64,000 bases of DNA, taken from contig NZ_CP110396.1 in assembly GCF_029910215.1 (NCBI RefSeq), positions 1,550,001-1,614,000 of the forward strand, given 5' to 3'. The notes under the pieces are model-generated. The model had not been told where the DNA came from and ran no database searches. It saw only the letters and a list, made by a program, of their open reading frames with translations. The position numbers and the translations under genes were made by a program. This DNA is from Paraburkholderia sp. D15 (lineage in GTDB: Bacteria; Pseudomonadota; Gammaproteobacteria; Burkholderiales; Burkholderiaceae). Positions 26,563 to 35,529 of the stretch are shown here, one piece after another; the stretch's first letter is position 1; every line of letters begins with the position of its first letter.

Positions 26563-26724
26563 GGTTGTCTCCTGTCTCGGACGGCGCGCCGCGCTTGAGC
26601 GCGCGCTCCGTCCTCATGCGTTGTGGGAACAGCGTGAACCGGGCTGGCGGCCCGGCGCTTTGTCCTGCGCTTTCTTATCGAGCGTTGCGATGCATTGGTG
26701 GAGGACTGTCGCGCTCATTCACCA

Positions 26725-26746
26725 ATGAACGTATTATTCATATACG
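26725..26746. promoter_or_regulatory. Candidate IclR-type operator between divergent promoters
   Basis: ATGAA (26725) and TTCAT (26737) form one inverted repeat; CGTAT (26730) and ATACG (26742) form another, interleaved. The sequence is AT-rich within a GC-rich region, sits between the divergent regulator and transporter operon, and suits a dimeric or tetrameric IclR regulator. No binding evidence. Confidence 0.45.
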
Positions 26747-26884
26747 GACTTTTCGAAGTCAAGGAATGTGCACTGCATCAAGCGTCCGTGTTTTCCCTGG
26801 ACGAAGATTGCTATCCAGCAGATTCGCTACGCACTGGCTCGCTCGCGCCAGATAATGAGAACAACTCCTGGAACCTCGCTCGCT

Positions 26885-27670
26885 ATGGACGCAGACGACA
26901 AAGACGACGACCGTTACCGCGCACCCGCGCTCGACAAGGGTCTCGACATCCTTGAATTGCTCGCCGAACAGAAGGACGGGCTGACGCGCGCCGAAATCAC
27001 CAAGCTGCTGGGACGCAATGCGAGCGAGATGTACCGCATGCTCGAACGCCTCGTCGCGCGCCAGTACGTGGTGCGCTCGGCGGGCGGCGACCGCTATTCG
27101 CTGAGTCTCAAGCTGTACGCGCTCGCGCACCGTCATCCGCCGATGAACCGTCTGATCGCCGAGGCGTTGCCGCTGATGCAGCGTTTCGCCGACGCCGCCG
27201 AACAGTCCTGTCACCTCGTGGTGTACGACCGCGGCAACCTGCTGGTGATCGCGCAGGTGGACGGTCCGGGTACGTGGGGGATGTCGGTGCGGCTCGGTTC
27301 GCGGGTCGGCCTGATCGATACCGGCTCGGGCCGCGTGATGCTGGCGTTCCAGAGCGTCGAGCAGCGTCAGCAGATGCTGGCCGAACACACGCGGGTGAAA
27401 GGCGAGGTGACGATCGATCGCGACGCGCTCGAGGCGGCGTGCGAGCGCATCCGCGCCGCCGGTTTCTCGCAGAAGGACAGTCAGCAGACTTTCGGCGTCA
27501 CCGACGTGACGTTCCCGATTCAAGGGCCGGCCGGCCAGGCGATCGCGGTGCTCACCTGCCCGTATCTGCGACGCATCGACGAATACGTCGCGCCCACGCT
27601 GGAAGCCGCGACCACGCTGTTGCGCGACACCGTGCAGGCGCTGTCGATGTATCGCGAGAACGCCGCGTAG
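26885..27670 (+). CDS. IclR-family transcriptional regulator of the sugar operon
   Basis: 261 aa. The N-terminal winged helix (ALDKGLDILELLAEQ, GLTRAEITKLLGRNASEMYRML) is followed by the IclR effector domain (SCHLVVYDRGNLLVIAQVDGPG, then IDTGSGRVMLA and a C-terminal TFPIQGPAGQAIAVLT). Such regulators respond to a small carbon metabolite. Divergent placement next to the CUT2 operon makes that operon its likely target. Starts at 26885, 26855 and 26768 are all in frame without a strong ribosome-binding site; 26885 gives the usual length. Confidence 0.9.
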   Translation: MDADDKDDDRYRAPALDKGLDILELLAEQKDGLTRAEITKLLGRNASEMYRMLERLVARQYVVRSAGGDRYSLSLKLYALAHRHPPMNRLIAEALPLMQRFADAAEQSCHLVVYDRGNLLVIAQVDGPGTWGMSVRLGSRVGLIDTGSGRVMLAFQSVEQRQQMLAEHTRVKGEVTIDRDALEAACERIRAAGFSQKDSQQTFGVTDVTFPIQGPAGQAIAVLTCPYLRRIDEYVAPTLEAATTLLRDTVQALSMYRENAA

Positions 27671-27807
27671 CGGTCGAGCGGCCGCGTTTTACGACCTGCG
27701 CGGGCGGCCGCCGCCGGAAAATCGGCCGCTCGCGCACATGGTTTAGAATGGCGACCCTTTCAAATTTCAGCCGCATGGGTTCGCTCGTGCGCGCCCCTCG
27801 ATAAGCA

Positions 27808-28353
27808 ATGGCGAAACTTCTGACCGATTCCGAATTCCAGCGTTTTTCCGAACTCCAGCAGAAGCAGTCGAGCTTCACGATCACGCCCGAAGAAGCCGAC
27901 GAACTGCGCGACATCGTCGCGCACGCGCAGAAGCGCCGCGACGACCGCGCGGCGGCGATGCAAAGCATCGAAACCTTCATCCAGCAATTCGATATCAGCC
28001 CGGACGAGCTGTTTTCGCCGGAGCAGATCGGCGAAGCCGCGCGCACGTTCGGCCTGATTCCGGCCGCCAAGAAGGAACGCGTGCTGCCGCCGTCGTTCAC
28101 GCACAACGGCAAGCCGTATCAATGGACCTCGCGCGCGTTGCCGGACGACATTCGCGTGCCGTTGTTCGATGCGTTCAAGGCGGGCGAGTCGGTCAAGTCG
28201 TTCATCGCGACGCCGAAGGATGCGAACCGCTGCGCGGCGACCATCGCGCGTCTGGAGAAGGAAACCGGCGCGGTGTACGCGGATGCGTGGCTGGAAGAGC
28301 TCGCCGTGACGCGCGCGCAGGTGGATGACGCAATGGCGAAGCTGGCGGCTTGA
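27808..28353 (+). CDS. Conserved hypothetical cytoplasmic protein
   Basis: 181 aa, no signal peptide or membrane segment. It is a helical, charged protein: an N-terminal helical pair (EFQRFSELQQKQS, ITPEEADELRDIVAHAQKRRDD), a middle LFSPEQIGEAARTFGLIPAAKK and a C-terminal EKETGAVYADAWLEELAVTRAQ. The PYQWTSRALP segment recalls DNA-binding tails of H-NS-like proteins only faintly, and I would not assign that. Codon usage is native. It stands between the IclR regulator and the Pat-like gene and ends in a short 10-bp tandem repeat. Function unknown. Confidence 0.75.
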   Translation: MAKLLTDSEFQRFSELQQKQSSFTITPEEADELRDIVAHAQKRRDDRAAAMQSIETFIQQFDISPDELFSPEQIGEAARTFGLIPAAKKERVLPPSFTHNGKPYQWTSRALPDDIRVPLFDAFKAGESVKSFIATPKDANRCAATIARLEKETGAVYADAWLEELAVTRAQVDDAMAKLAA

Positions 28354-28376
28354 TGGGGCTTGGCGGGGCTTGATGG
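28347..28376. repeat. Three-unit 10-bp tandem repeat over a stop codon
   Basis: GGCTTGATGG, GGCTTGGCGG, GGCTTGATGG. The first unit contains the TGA stop codon of the gene at 27808, so slippage here would not alter the protein. Confidence 0.7.
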
Positions 28377-28437
28377 GGCGCTTTAGTCGCCGCTCGGGTG
28401 GCTGCTGCCTGGGTAGCGGCTTGCCGGACCTGCTGCG

Positions 28438-30921
28438 TTACTTGCGCGCCGCCTCTGCGTTGCTCGTATCAGAGGCTTCGTCCAGCGCCATGCGGAACCC
28501 GACCACGCCCGGATCATCCGTCGGCGTGATCGTGAAACCACTGGCCCTCGCGAGCGCGATCATCGGACCGTTTTCGCGCAGCGCTTCGCCGACCAGCCAA
28601 TGGATGCCGCGCGTGCGCGCGTAGCGGATGATCCGGTCCATCAGCAGTTGCCCCAACCGCCGGCCCTTCTGGTCCGAGCGCACCGCTACCGCGAATTCGG
28701 CCGTTTCGTTATCCGGATCGGCCACCGCGCGCACCACGCCGAGCGTGCGCGTGAACCCCTCCTCGCTGACGACCGTCGCGATCAGCGCCATCTCCCGGTC
28801 GTAATCGATCTGCGTCATGCGCGCGAGTTGCGAGTGGTCGAAGCTGCCCACCGCGCCGAAAAAGCGCAGACGCAAATCCTCGGGCGTCATCGCCTCGACG
28901 AAATCGTGATGCGCGGCCTCGTCCTCCGGACGGATCGGCCGCACCGTGACCCGCAACCCTTGCCAGTCCAGCGTCTCCTCGAAGCGGCGCGGATACGGGA
29001 CGATCGCGAGCCGGCTGCGCGTCGTCGCGATGTTCAGCGTGGGCGCGATTATCGTCACGTGATCCTTGAAGACCCGCAGCGTCAGTTGCAGGCCGACGAT
29101 TTCCTTCACGTCGCAGACCGCCTGCGAGAGCGCCGTCAGCGCGGCGAGCGTCGGCTCGGGCGAGACCAGCCGCGCGTATCGCGAGCGCGTGACGATATCG
29201 CGCGCCAGCATCGGGTTCAGCGGCGGCAGGCCGTAGACGCGCAGCGCCTCGGACACGCCGTCCACCGACGGCGCCGTGAAGCGGAAGACCGGGCCGAAGT
29301 TGTCGTCGTCGTGAAGCTCGACGGCGATGTCGACGATGGGTTGGGGGGAGCTTGCCGTAGCCGGCGCGGTGCTTCGCGTGGGCGCAGCGGGCGTCGCTTT
29401 GGCCTCGGTGGCCTCGGTGGCCTCGGTGGCCTCCGACTGCGCGCGGCTTGCGTCCTCCGCCACCCTTAAGCCGAAACGCCGCAGAAAGCGCACCGCCGCT
29501 GCCCCGGCCAACTGGTTCGTTCCCGCGGCCAACGCCTCACGCGCCTGGGCCTGCGCCGCATCGATCGCCTCGGGCACCTGCGCGGGCAAGCCCTCGGGCG
29601 TCTGCATCAGCAATTCGCGCCCCATCCGGTAATCGACCAGCCGCGCGAATGCGCGCGCGAGCCGCTGCGGCGTCGTATGCACCGGAATCCCCTGCGCGTG
29701 CAACGCGTCGCGCGTCGCGGCATCCACACCGCCGAAGAAGCACGCCAGCAAGCCGCGATACGCGAACCGCTGATTCGCGATCAACGCCTGTGCGACTTCA
29801 CCGACCGGCGCGCCATGCGTCGATGCATGCACGACGAAGGCCGTGCCCGTGCTGCGGTGCTCGGCGAGCAGCTTGAGCGCGGTGCCGAAGTGCTCGGGCT
29901 TCGCGTCGTCGCCCAGTTGCAGCGGATTGCCGCCGACCGCGTGCGGCAACGCCAGCCGCAGCGCGTCGGACGCCTCGTCCGGCCACGGTGCCAGCGTATC
30001 GCCGGCGGCCGCGAAGGCATCGCAGGCGAGCGTCGCGAGGCCACGATCGCTCGTGATCAGCGTCGCCGTCGCGCCCGCCGCGACCCGGCCGACGCCGAGC
30101 GTTTCGATTTCGTCGAGCAGGTCGTCGAGCGCATCGACGCGCACCATGCCCGCGCGCCGGAAGGCCGCCGTGTAGAGCGCGTCGGCCGGGTCGGCGCGGC
30201 CCGAGCGCAGCGCCAGCACCGGCTTATTGCGCGCCGCCGCGCGCGCCGCCGACATGAACTTGCGCGCCGCGCGCACGCTGTCGAGTTCGAGCAGGATCGC
30301 GCGCGTGCCGGGGTCGCTCGCGAGGTAATCGAGCACATCGCCGGCATCCACGTCTGCCTCGCCGCCCAGCGCGACCGCGTGCGAGAAGCCGAGCCCGCGC
30401 GCGTGCGCCCAGCCGAGCACCGCGTTGGTCAGCGCGTTCGACTGCGACACCCACGCGACGCCGCCCGCCTTCACCGTGCACGACGGCGCCCCGAGGTGCG
30501 CGCGCAACGCCGGCGACACCACGCCAAGACTGCCCGGCCCGACGATCCGCAGCAGATGCGGCCGCGCCGCCGAGAGCGCATGCCGCAACGCGAGCCGATC
30601 GTCGTCGCTACGCACCTCGCCGACGATGATCGCCGCCCGCGTACCCAGCCCGCCAAGCTTATGGATGATCCCGGGCCAGCTCGCCGGCGGCGTGCAGATC
30701 AGCGCGACCGTCGGCGCTTGCGGCAGATCGCCGGCGTCGCCGATCGCCTTGTGGCCGCCCAGCACCGTGTACTTCGGATTCACCGGCCATAACGGACCGT
30801 CGAAGCCACCCTCCAGGACGCGCGCCCAGACCATCGCGCCGGTGCTGCCGGGCCGCTCGGACGCGCCGATCACGGCGACGGATTTGGGACGAAACAAGGC
30901 GTCGAGATTGCGAACGGTCAC
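28438..30921 (-). CDS. Pat-like protein lysine acetyltransferase (acyl-CoA synthetase-like domains plus GNAT)
   Basis: 827 aa. Residues ~1-130 form a CoA-binding Rossmann domain (DALFRPKSVAVIGASERPGS), followed by succinyl-CoA-ligase-like domains (WVSQSNALTNAVLGWAHARG). A further region in the place of the ATP-grasp domain is interrupted by an Ala/Thr/Ser-rich linker with TEA repeats. The last ~175 residues are a GNAT domain (VTVRPIRPEDEAAHHDFVEAM ... VRSDQKGRRLGQLLMDRIIRYA, acetyl-CoA loop). The order matches Pat/YfiQ enzymes that acetylate acetyl-CoA synthetase and other proteins. The GTG at 30921 is chosen for GGAG upstream. It is divergent from a LysR regulator. Confidence 0.87.
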   Translation of the reverse strand: MTVRNLDALFRPKSVAVIGASERPGSTGAMVWARVLEGGFDGPLWPVNPKYTVLGGHKAIGDAGDLPQAPTVALICTPPASWPGIIHKLGGLGTRAAIIVGEVRSDDDRLALRHALSAARPHLLRIVGPGSLGVVSPALRAHLGAPSCTVKAGGVAWVSQSNALTNAVLGWAHARGLGFSHAVALGGEADVDAGDVLDYLASDPGTRAILLELDSVRAARKFMSAARAAARNKPVLALRSGRADPADALYTAAFRRAGMVRVDALDDLLDEIETLGVGRVAAGATATLITSDRGLATLACDAFAAAGDTLAPWPDEASDALRLALPHAVGGNPLQLGDDAKPEHFGTALKLLAEHRSTGTAFVVHASTHGAPVGEVAQALIANQRFAYRGLLACFFGGVDAATRDALHAQGIPVHTTPQRLARAFARLVDYRMGRELLMQTPEGLPAQVPEAIDAAQAQAREALAAGTNQLAGAAAVRFLRRFGLRVAEDASRAQSEATEATEATEAKATPAAPTRSTAPATASSPQPIVDIAVELHDDDNFGPVFRFTAPSVDGVSEALRVYGLPPLNPMLARDIVTRSRYARLVSPEPTLAALTALSQAVCDVKEIVGLQLTLRVFKDHVTIIAPTLNIATTRSRLAIVPYPRRFEETLDWQGLRVTVRPIRPEDEAAHHDFVEAMTPEDLRLRFFGAVGSFDHSQLARMTQIDYDREMALIATVVSEEGFTRTLGVVRAVADPDNETAEFAVAVRSDQKGRRLGQLLMDRIIRYARTRGIHWLVGEALRENGPMIALARASGFTITPTDDPGVVGFRMALDEASDTSNAEAARK

Positions 30922-31309
30922 GGGCGCTCCGCTGGTTGGAAGAACGCGGCGGCCTGGGCGGCGCACGCGCGTTGTCGTCAGGATAGGCGAAACTCGGGCG
31001 CTTGCGCGGCGCGTCGTCCTGGCAGTTTTCGGGCGGCTTGCGAAGCGTCTGATTTTCGTCGGAAATAGAACGGATACGGACGGAATGCGGTGGAATTATT
31101 TCGGACCGCTCAAGCAAAATATCGAGCGCCGATGCGACAATCCCGGTCGATGCCGACCCGGCATCGCGATACACAACGCGGGCCGACCATGGCTCGCGAC
31201 GCGCGTGGGAGACAACGCGCGGCCGTCCACGACACGGCCATCCATCCAGCAGCGCGGGCACGCCCCTGACCCGCCTGCGGCGCATGACTCAAGAAATAGA
31301 AGGTGATGT
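30922..31309. other. Divergent intergenic region between the Pat-like and LysR genes
   Basis: 388 bp. A LysR binding site would be expected, but no convincing T-N11-A repeat or promoter was picked out. A stretch at about 31045-31130 is AT-richer and may hold promoters. No gene is supported. Confidence 0.4.
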
Positions 31310-32191
31310 ATGCGGCGCTTGCCCTCGCTGATCGCGTTGCGTTTCTTCGAAGAGACGGCACGGCACATGAGTTTCAATCGCGCGGCGATTGCGCTGTGCG
31401 TGACACAAGGCGCGGTGAGCCGGCAGATCAAGCTGCTGGAGGAATCGCTCGGCGCGAAGCTGTTCGAGCGCGATCACAAAGGGATCCGCCTGACGCCGGC
31501 CGGGATGCAGTTCCTGCCGTGTCTGTCCGAGGCATTCGACACGATCGAGCGCGGTTTCCGGCAAATCTCGGCAGCCAAGGGACGGCGGCGCCTTGTGGTT
31601 GCCGTGCCGCCCACGTTCGCGACGCAGTGGTTTTCGCCGCGGCTCGGCTCGCTCGCGGTAGAGCTGCCCGACGTGGAACTGTCGATCCGGACCGAACCGA
31701 GCGGCGACTGTCACTGCCATATCCGCTTCGGCCGTCACGCGCTGGCGCAAGGCGAAGGCCACTCCGAATTGCTGATGATCGAGCGCCACGTGCTGGTCGG
31801 CGCGCCGCGTCTGCTGGATCAGCCGCTTGGCGAGCTGCTCGAGAGAATGCCCGCGCTGCACGTACTGCATAACGACGCGCGGCTGGATCTGTGGCCGAAC
31901 TGGCTAGCCAGCGCTGGGCTGCCCGCCCGGTATGCGGAAAACGGCATCGAGTTCTCCACCCTGGAGCAGGCGATTCGCGCCGCGCGCAAGGGCGCCGGGC
32001 TCGCGATCGTCGACCGGAACATGATCGTGGATGAGCTCGCGGACGGCAGCCTCGCGCAGTTTTCCGAGGTCGAGGTGGCGGGACCGTTCGGGTATTGGCT
32101 CGATATCGCGCAGCGGCATGCGGGGCTGGAGCATGTGCAGGCGTTTGCCGGGTGGATGCGGGAGGAAGGGTTGAAGATTGCCGAGGGTTGA
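31310..32191 (+). CDS. LysR-family transcriptional regulator (GcvA-like)
   Basis: 293 aa. Winged helix-turn-helix at residues ~5-65 (LIALRFFEETARHMSFNRAAIALCVTQGAVSRQIK, KLFERDHKGIRLTPAG), then a LysR substrate domain. The opening LPSLIALRFFEE and WLDI/HAGLEH region resemble the GcvA/AmpR branch. The target is unknown; the divergent Pat-like gene is a candidate. A strong terminator follows 53 bp downstream and separates it from convergent prfC. Confidence 0.92.
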   Translation: MRRLPSLIALRFFEETARHMSFNRAAIALCVTQGAVSRQIKLLEESLGAKLFERDHKGIRLTPAGMQFLPCLSEAFDTIERGFRQISAAKGRRRLVVAVPPTFATQWFSPRLGSLAVELPDVELSIRTEPSGDCHCHIRFGRHALAQGEGHSELLMIERHVLVGAPRLLDQPLGELLERMPALHVLHNDARLDLWPNWLASAGLPARYAENGIEFSTLEQAIRAARKGAGLAIVDRNMIVDELADGSLAQFSEVEVAGPFGYWLDIAQRHAGLEHVQAFAGWMREEGLKIAEG

Positions 32192-32243
32192 GACGGCGCA
32201 GCGTTCTTGCTGGCCGCCGGGAAAGCACCGGCGAGGGCGCCGG

Positions 32244-32285
32244 AAAGCAGAAAGCCACGTCTCGCTGACGTGGCTTTCTGCTTTT
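32244..32285 (+). terminator. Strong terminator between lysR and prfC
   Basis: An 18-bp perfect stem (32244-32261 with 32267-32284, AAAGCAGAAAGCCACGTC) with a five-base loop; the T run CTTTT closes it on the plus strand. It lies between two convergent genes and may act in both directions. Confidence 0.9.
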
Positions 32286-32329
32286 ACTGCCGGATTCCCG
32301 AGTTCGTCGAACTCGCGTATCGAGCCGTG

Positions 32330-33931
32330 TTACATCGACTTCCTGAACGGTGCGCCCGAATGCTCGCGCAATTCGTTGAACACGATCTTCGGCCACGCCT
32401 TCTGCGCGACTTCGATTTCCGACACGTGCGAGGCCAGATAAGTCGGCGCATCCGACGCGTCCATGGCGATCCGCGCCGCGTACGAATCGGTGAAGCGGCG
32501 CAGTTCGGCGGCATCGTCGCAGGTCACCCAACGCGACATCCGGTAACGCGCCGGCGCCATCCGCACGTCGACCTTGTATTCGGTCGACAGACGATGCGAG
32601 ACCACCTCGAACTGCAGTTGCCCGACCGCGCCGAGAATCATCAGCCCGCCGACTTCCGGACGGAACACCTGAATCGCGCCCTCCTCGCCGAGTTGCTTCA
32701 GCGCTTCGCCGAGCTGCTTGGCGCGCATCGGATCGACCACTTCCACCGTCTGGAAAATTTCCGGCGCGAAGAACGGCAGACCGACGAATTGCAGCATTTC
32801 GCCTTCGGTCAGCGTATCGCCGAGACTCAACGTGCCGTGGTTCGGAATACCGATGATGTCGCCCGGATACGCCTCGCTCACCGTCTCGCGACGTTGCGAC
32901 AGGAAAGTCACGACGTTGTTGGCGCGGAACGTCTTGTTCGTGCGCGTCACCTTCACGGCCATGCCGCGTTCGAAGTGCCCCGAACACACGCGGATGAAGG
33001 CCACGCGATCGCGGTGCGCCAGATCCATGTTCGCCTGCACCTTGAACACGACGCCGGTGAACTTCGGCTCGTCCGGCAGCACGGGACGCTGCACCGTCAT
33101 GCGCATGGACGGCGGCGGCGCCAGGTCGACCAGCGCGTCGAGAATTTCCTTCACGCCGAAGTTATTGATTGCCGAGCCGAACAGCACAGGCGACTGCTGA
33201 CCGGCGAGGAATTGCTCGCGATCGAAGTCAGGCGACGCGCCGGTGATCAGGTCGATCTCTTCCTTTGCCTTGACCCACGCGTGACCGAAGCGGCGTTCGC
33301 CTTCTTCGTCGCTCAGTGCTTGCAGCGTTTCGACTTCGCCGCCGGCCTTGTCTTGACCGGCGCGGAACAGGCGCACCTGATCGCGCTGAATGTCGTAGAC
33401 ACCCTGGAAGTCCTTGCCCATGCCGATCGGCCACGTGAACGGCACGGCGGCGACGCCCAGGTGCTGCTCGATTTCGTCGAGCAGTTCGAGCGGCTCGCGC
33501 ACTTCGCGGTCGAGCTTGTTGATGAACGTGACGATCGGCGTCTTGCGGCTGCGGCACACTTCGAGCAGCTTCAGCGTCTGCGCTTCGACGCCGTTGGCGC
33601 CGTCGATCACCATCACGGCGGCATCGACCGCGGTCAACACGCGATACGTGTCTTCGGAGAAGTCTTCGTGACCCGGCGTGTCGAGCAGATTGATGACGGC
33701 GTCGCCGTACTCGAACTGCATCACCGAACTCGCGACCGAAATGCCCCGCTGCTTTTCGATTTCCATCCAGTCGGACGTTGCGTAGCGATTGCTCTTGCGG
33801 CCCTTCACGGTACCGGCGATCTGAATCGCGCCCGAGAACAGCAGCAGTTTTTCGGTGAGCGTGGTCTTACCCGCGTCCGGGTGGGAAATAACCGCGAAAG
33901 TGCGGCGGCGTTTGAGTTCGGAGACTGACAT
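32330..33931 (-). CDS. prfC: Peptide chain release factor 3
   Basis: 533 aa, full family length. It is a GTPase that recycles RF1/RF2 after termination. The G motifs are intact: SHPDAGKTTLTEKLLLF (G1), QRGISVASS (G2), DTPGHEDFSEDTYR (G3), NKLDRE (G4) and SGAIQ/GSAIN. Translation-factor domain 2 and the RF3 C-terminal domain (RPEVGGLMILGAVGQLQFEV) follow. It is transcribed alone on the minus strand, convergent with the LysR gene. No oddity. Confidence 0.97.
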   Translation of the reverse strand: MSVSELKRRRTFAVISHPDAGKTTLTEKLLLFSGAIQIAGTVKGRKSNRYATSDWMEIEKQRGISVASSVMQFEYGDAVINLLDTPGHEDFSEDTYRVLTAVDAAVMVIDGANGVEAQTLKLLEVCRSRKTPIVTFINKLDREVREPLELLDEIEQHLGVAAVPFTWPIGMGKDFQGVYDIQRDQVRLFRAGQDKAGGEVETLQALSDEEGERRFGHAWVKAKEEIDLITGASPDFDREQFLAGQQSPVLFGSAINNFGVKEILDALVDLAPPPSMRMTVQRPVLPDEPKFTGVVFKVQANMDLAHRDRVAFIRVCSGHFERGMAVKVTRTNKTFRANNVVTFLSQRRETVSEAYPGDIIGIPNHGTLSLGDTLTEGEMLQFVGLPFFAPEIFQTVEVVDPMRAKQLGEALKQLGEEGAIQVFRPEVGGLMILGAVGQLQFEVVSHRLSTEYKVDVRMAPARYRMSRWVTCDDAAELRRFTDSYAARIAMDASDAPTYLASHVSEIEVAQKAWPKIVFNELREHSGAPFRKSM

Positions 33932-34293
33932 CGGGTCTGGCGGTCACGGATAGGGGTTCGGACGATTCCCGGCGGCTTGTGGCGACCGGCGTGCCACGTC
34001 TTGCGCGGCGGCGTCGAGCTGCGGGAATTGGGTCGGAACCCGCATCGCAATGGCAACCCGACCGAGTCGGAAACAGGTCACGAACGAGCGTTCGACAATC
34101 CGGGAATCGCCAGCGCAGAACAGCGCAGGGAACGAATGATACACGTCATGGGGGTGGAAGGCGGGGAAATGGACGGCTGGCAGACGGGTGATCGACGCAG
34201 GTCGACGAGAAACATCCCTCGTTCGAAATCAATTTCGCCCGTCGAACAGCCGCGCGCCCACGACGGGGGCGTTCGCGGGCATCATTCGATGCA
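33932..34293. other. Intergenic region between prfC and the fimbrial operon, no gene seen
   Basis: 362 bp with the prfC promoter at its lower end and the downstream end of the fimbrial operon at its upper end. No hairpin with a T tract was recognised after the last adhesin gene, so the fimbrial transcript may end without a classical terminator. Confidence 0.4.
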
Positions 34294-35328
34294 TCACCGA
34301 TAACTCATCGTGAAGGTCGCAAGTGCTCTCAAAACGCCCCCGCCCAAGTTGCCTGTTCGAATGTATGCCGCAGTCAGCGGGATGGTTACAGCACCACTCT
34401 TTGTTCCCAGCGACAACCAGTTCGGACCGCCGGGTTGGCCGGCGGGATCACCAAAGGTTAGTGGAACCGAATTCGAAGATATCTGTATCCCAACGCCATT
34501 GGCCGTCGAACCTGGACCGGGCGTGAGGATGTTTGAAGTGTTGGACGGCGTTGACGCATCGGCTAGGGAAATGTACACGCCCGTTGGGCTACTACAGTTC
34601 AGACCTAGCGAAAAGTCGGTCGCGCCGGCAATTGAACCGATATTCGGCATGACTGCCTGAGACGCTCGTGGGAGCACTACGGAAACTGACGAATTCGTCA
34701 CATTGCAGGTGCCCGGTTGAATCGATGGACCCGACGGCGCAACGATACGCTGCGTGGTCGTGTCGATGCAGGTGCCGGAGAACGTGACGTTGACAGCGGG
34801 GATAGCTAACGGACCTGATCCGTTAGGGCCCGTGACATAAATATCAGGAAAGAAATTAATGTTGGTCTGCCCCTCCTTTGGAGTAAATGCCGTCTTTTGA
34901 GGAAGAACTGAGACAATTTGGCTACCAGGGTCAGACATCTCAATCTGCGCGCCGATTCCGGGGACGTTCGTCAGAAAGATCGAAGGATTACCGGACCAAG
35001 GCGTACTGTCCACCGTTTCGCTTAGCGTAATCGGACAAGTGACATTCGAACTTGTCAATATCACGTTGCCGCCAAACCGGGCGACGACCTGGCCTGGAAC
35101 CGCATTTGCCGGTATTTTGACGGCGGAACTAGCGACCGACGCCTCAATGACGCTCGCACCGTTCCCAAAATAAATCGTCCCCTTTGCCGCATATGCCGTC
35201 GTTGGCAAATAACAAGCCCCTACGATTGCCAACATCAGTATGACTGCACGTTTTGCGGTGATGGTCACGCGTGCGAATGCCAGGTTCACTCGTCGGCCGA
35301 TTTTGCCTGGGTAAATCATGGAGTCCAT
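34294..35328 (-). CDS. Two-domain fimbrial adhesin/tip protein (copy A)
   Basis: 344 aa from the ATG at 35328 (or 341 from 35319). A long basic N-region leads into the signal-peptide core AVILMLAIVGACYLPTTAYA. The receptor-type N-terminal domain has Cys pairs (NVTCPITLS, GTCIDTTT). The C-terminal pilin domain (FSLGLNCSSPTGVYISL ... LRALATFTMSYR) has the penultimate-Tyr beta strand used in donor-strand exchange. It is AT-richer than the usher gene. It stands last in the fimbrial operon and is preceded by a relic of a different usher 3' end, so it appears to have been added. An open frame upstream of 35328 is an out-of-frame read of that relic, so those residues are excluded. Confidence 0.82.
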   Translation of the reverse strand: MDSMIYPGKIGRRVNLAFARVTITAKRAVILMLAIVGACYLPTTAYAAKGTIYFGNGASVIEASVASSAVKIPANAVPGQVVARFGGNVILTSSNVTCPITLSETVDSTPWSGNPSIFLTNVPGIGAQIEMSDPGSQIVSVLPQKTAFTPKEGQTNINFFPDIYVTGPNGSGPLAIPAVNVTFSGTCIDTTTQRIVAPSGPSIQPGTCNVTNSSVSVVLPRASQAVMPNIGSIAGATDFSLGLNCSSPTGVYISLADASTPSNTSNILTPGPGSTANGVGIQISSNSVPLTFGDPAGQPGGPNWLSLGTKSGAVTIPLTAAYIRTGNLGGGVLRALATFTMSYR

Positions 35329-35362
35329 TTTGAATTGATAACAAATAAGTTCATGTTGTGCG

Positions 35363-35529
35363 TCATTGCGCGGCGCGCAGCTCAAGCGCTTGTGCCGGGA
35401 CATCTGGCACAGACGCCTGCATAACGGCCACGCAATGGCTTTCGATCGACGTATAAGCCTGCGAAACCTTCTCCGCTTTCTTCGGCATCACGTAGTCGAT
35501 ACGGCACGACTCCGCCGCCGATCTTCACT
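35363..35529 (-). pseudogene. Relic of an usher 3' end with a different C-terminus
   Basis: On the minus strand the frame reads SAAESCRIDYVMPKKAEKVS, continues QAYTSIESHCVA and then VMQASVPDVPAQALELRAAQ, ending at TGA (35363-35365). Bases 35427-35520 are identical to 36604-36697 in the intact usher gene (94 of 94). Beyond that the relic has its own C-terminus and stop, unlike the usher's GEMTAEVAEKPAALAY. Weaker similarity reaches back through GTGAAGTG into the stop region of adhesin B. No start or signal is present, so it is a fragment left between two adhesin genes. Confidence 0.88.

Noticed and set aside
35329..35403. 25-residue N-terminal extension of adhesin A (MSRHKRLSCAPRND...)
   Set aside because: It is an out-of-frame reading of the usher-tail relic and would displace the signal peptide.
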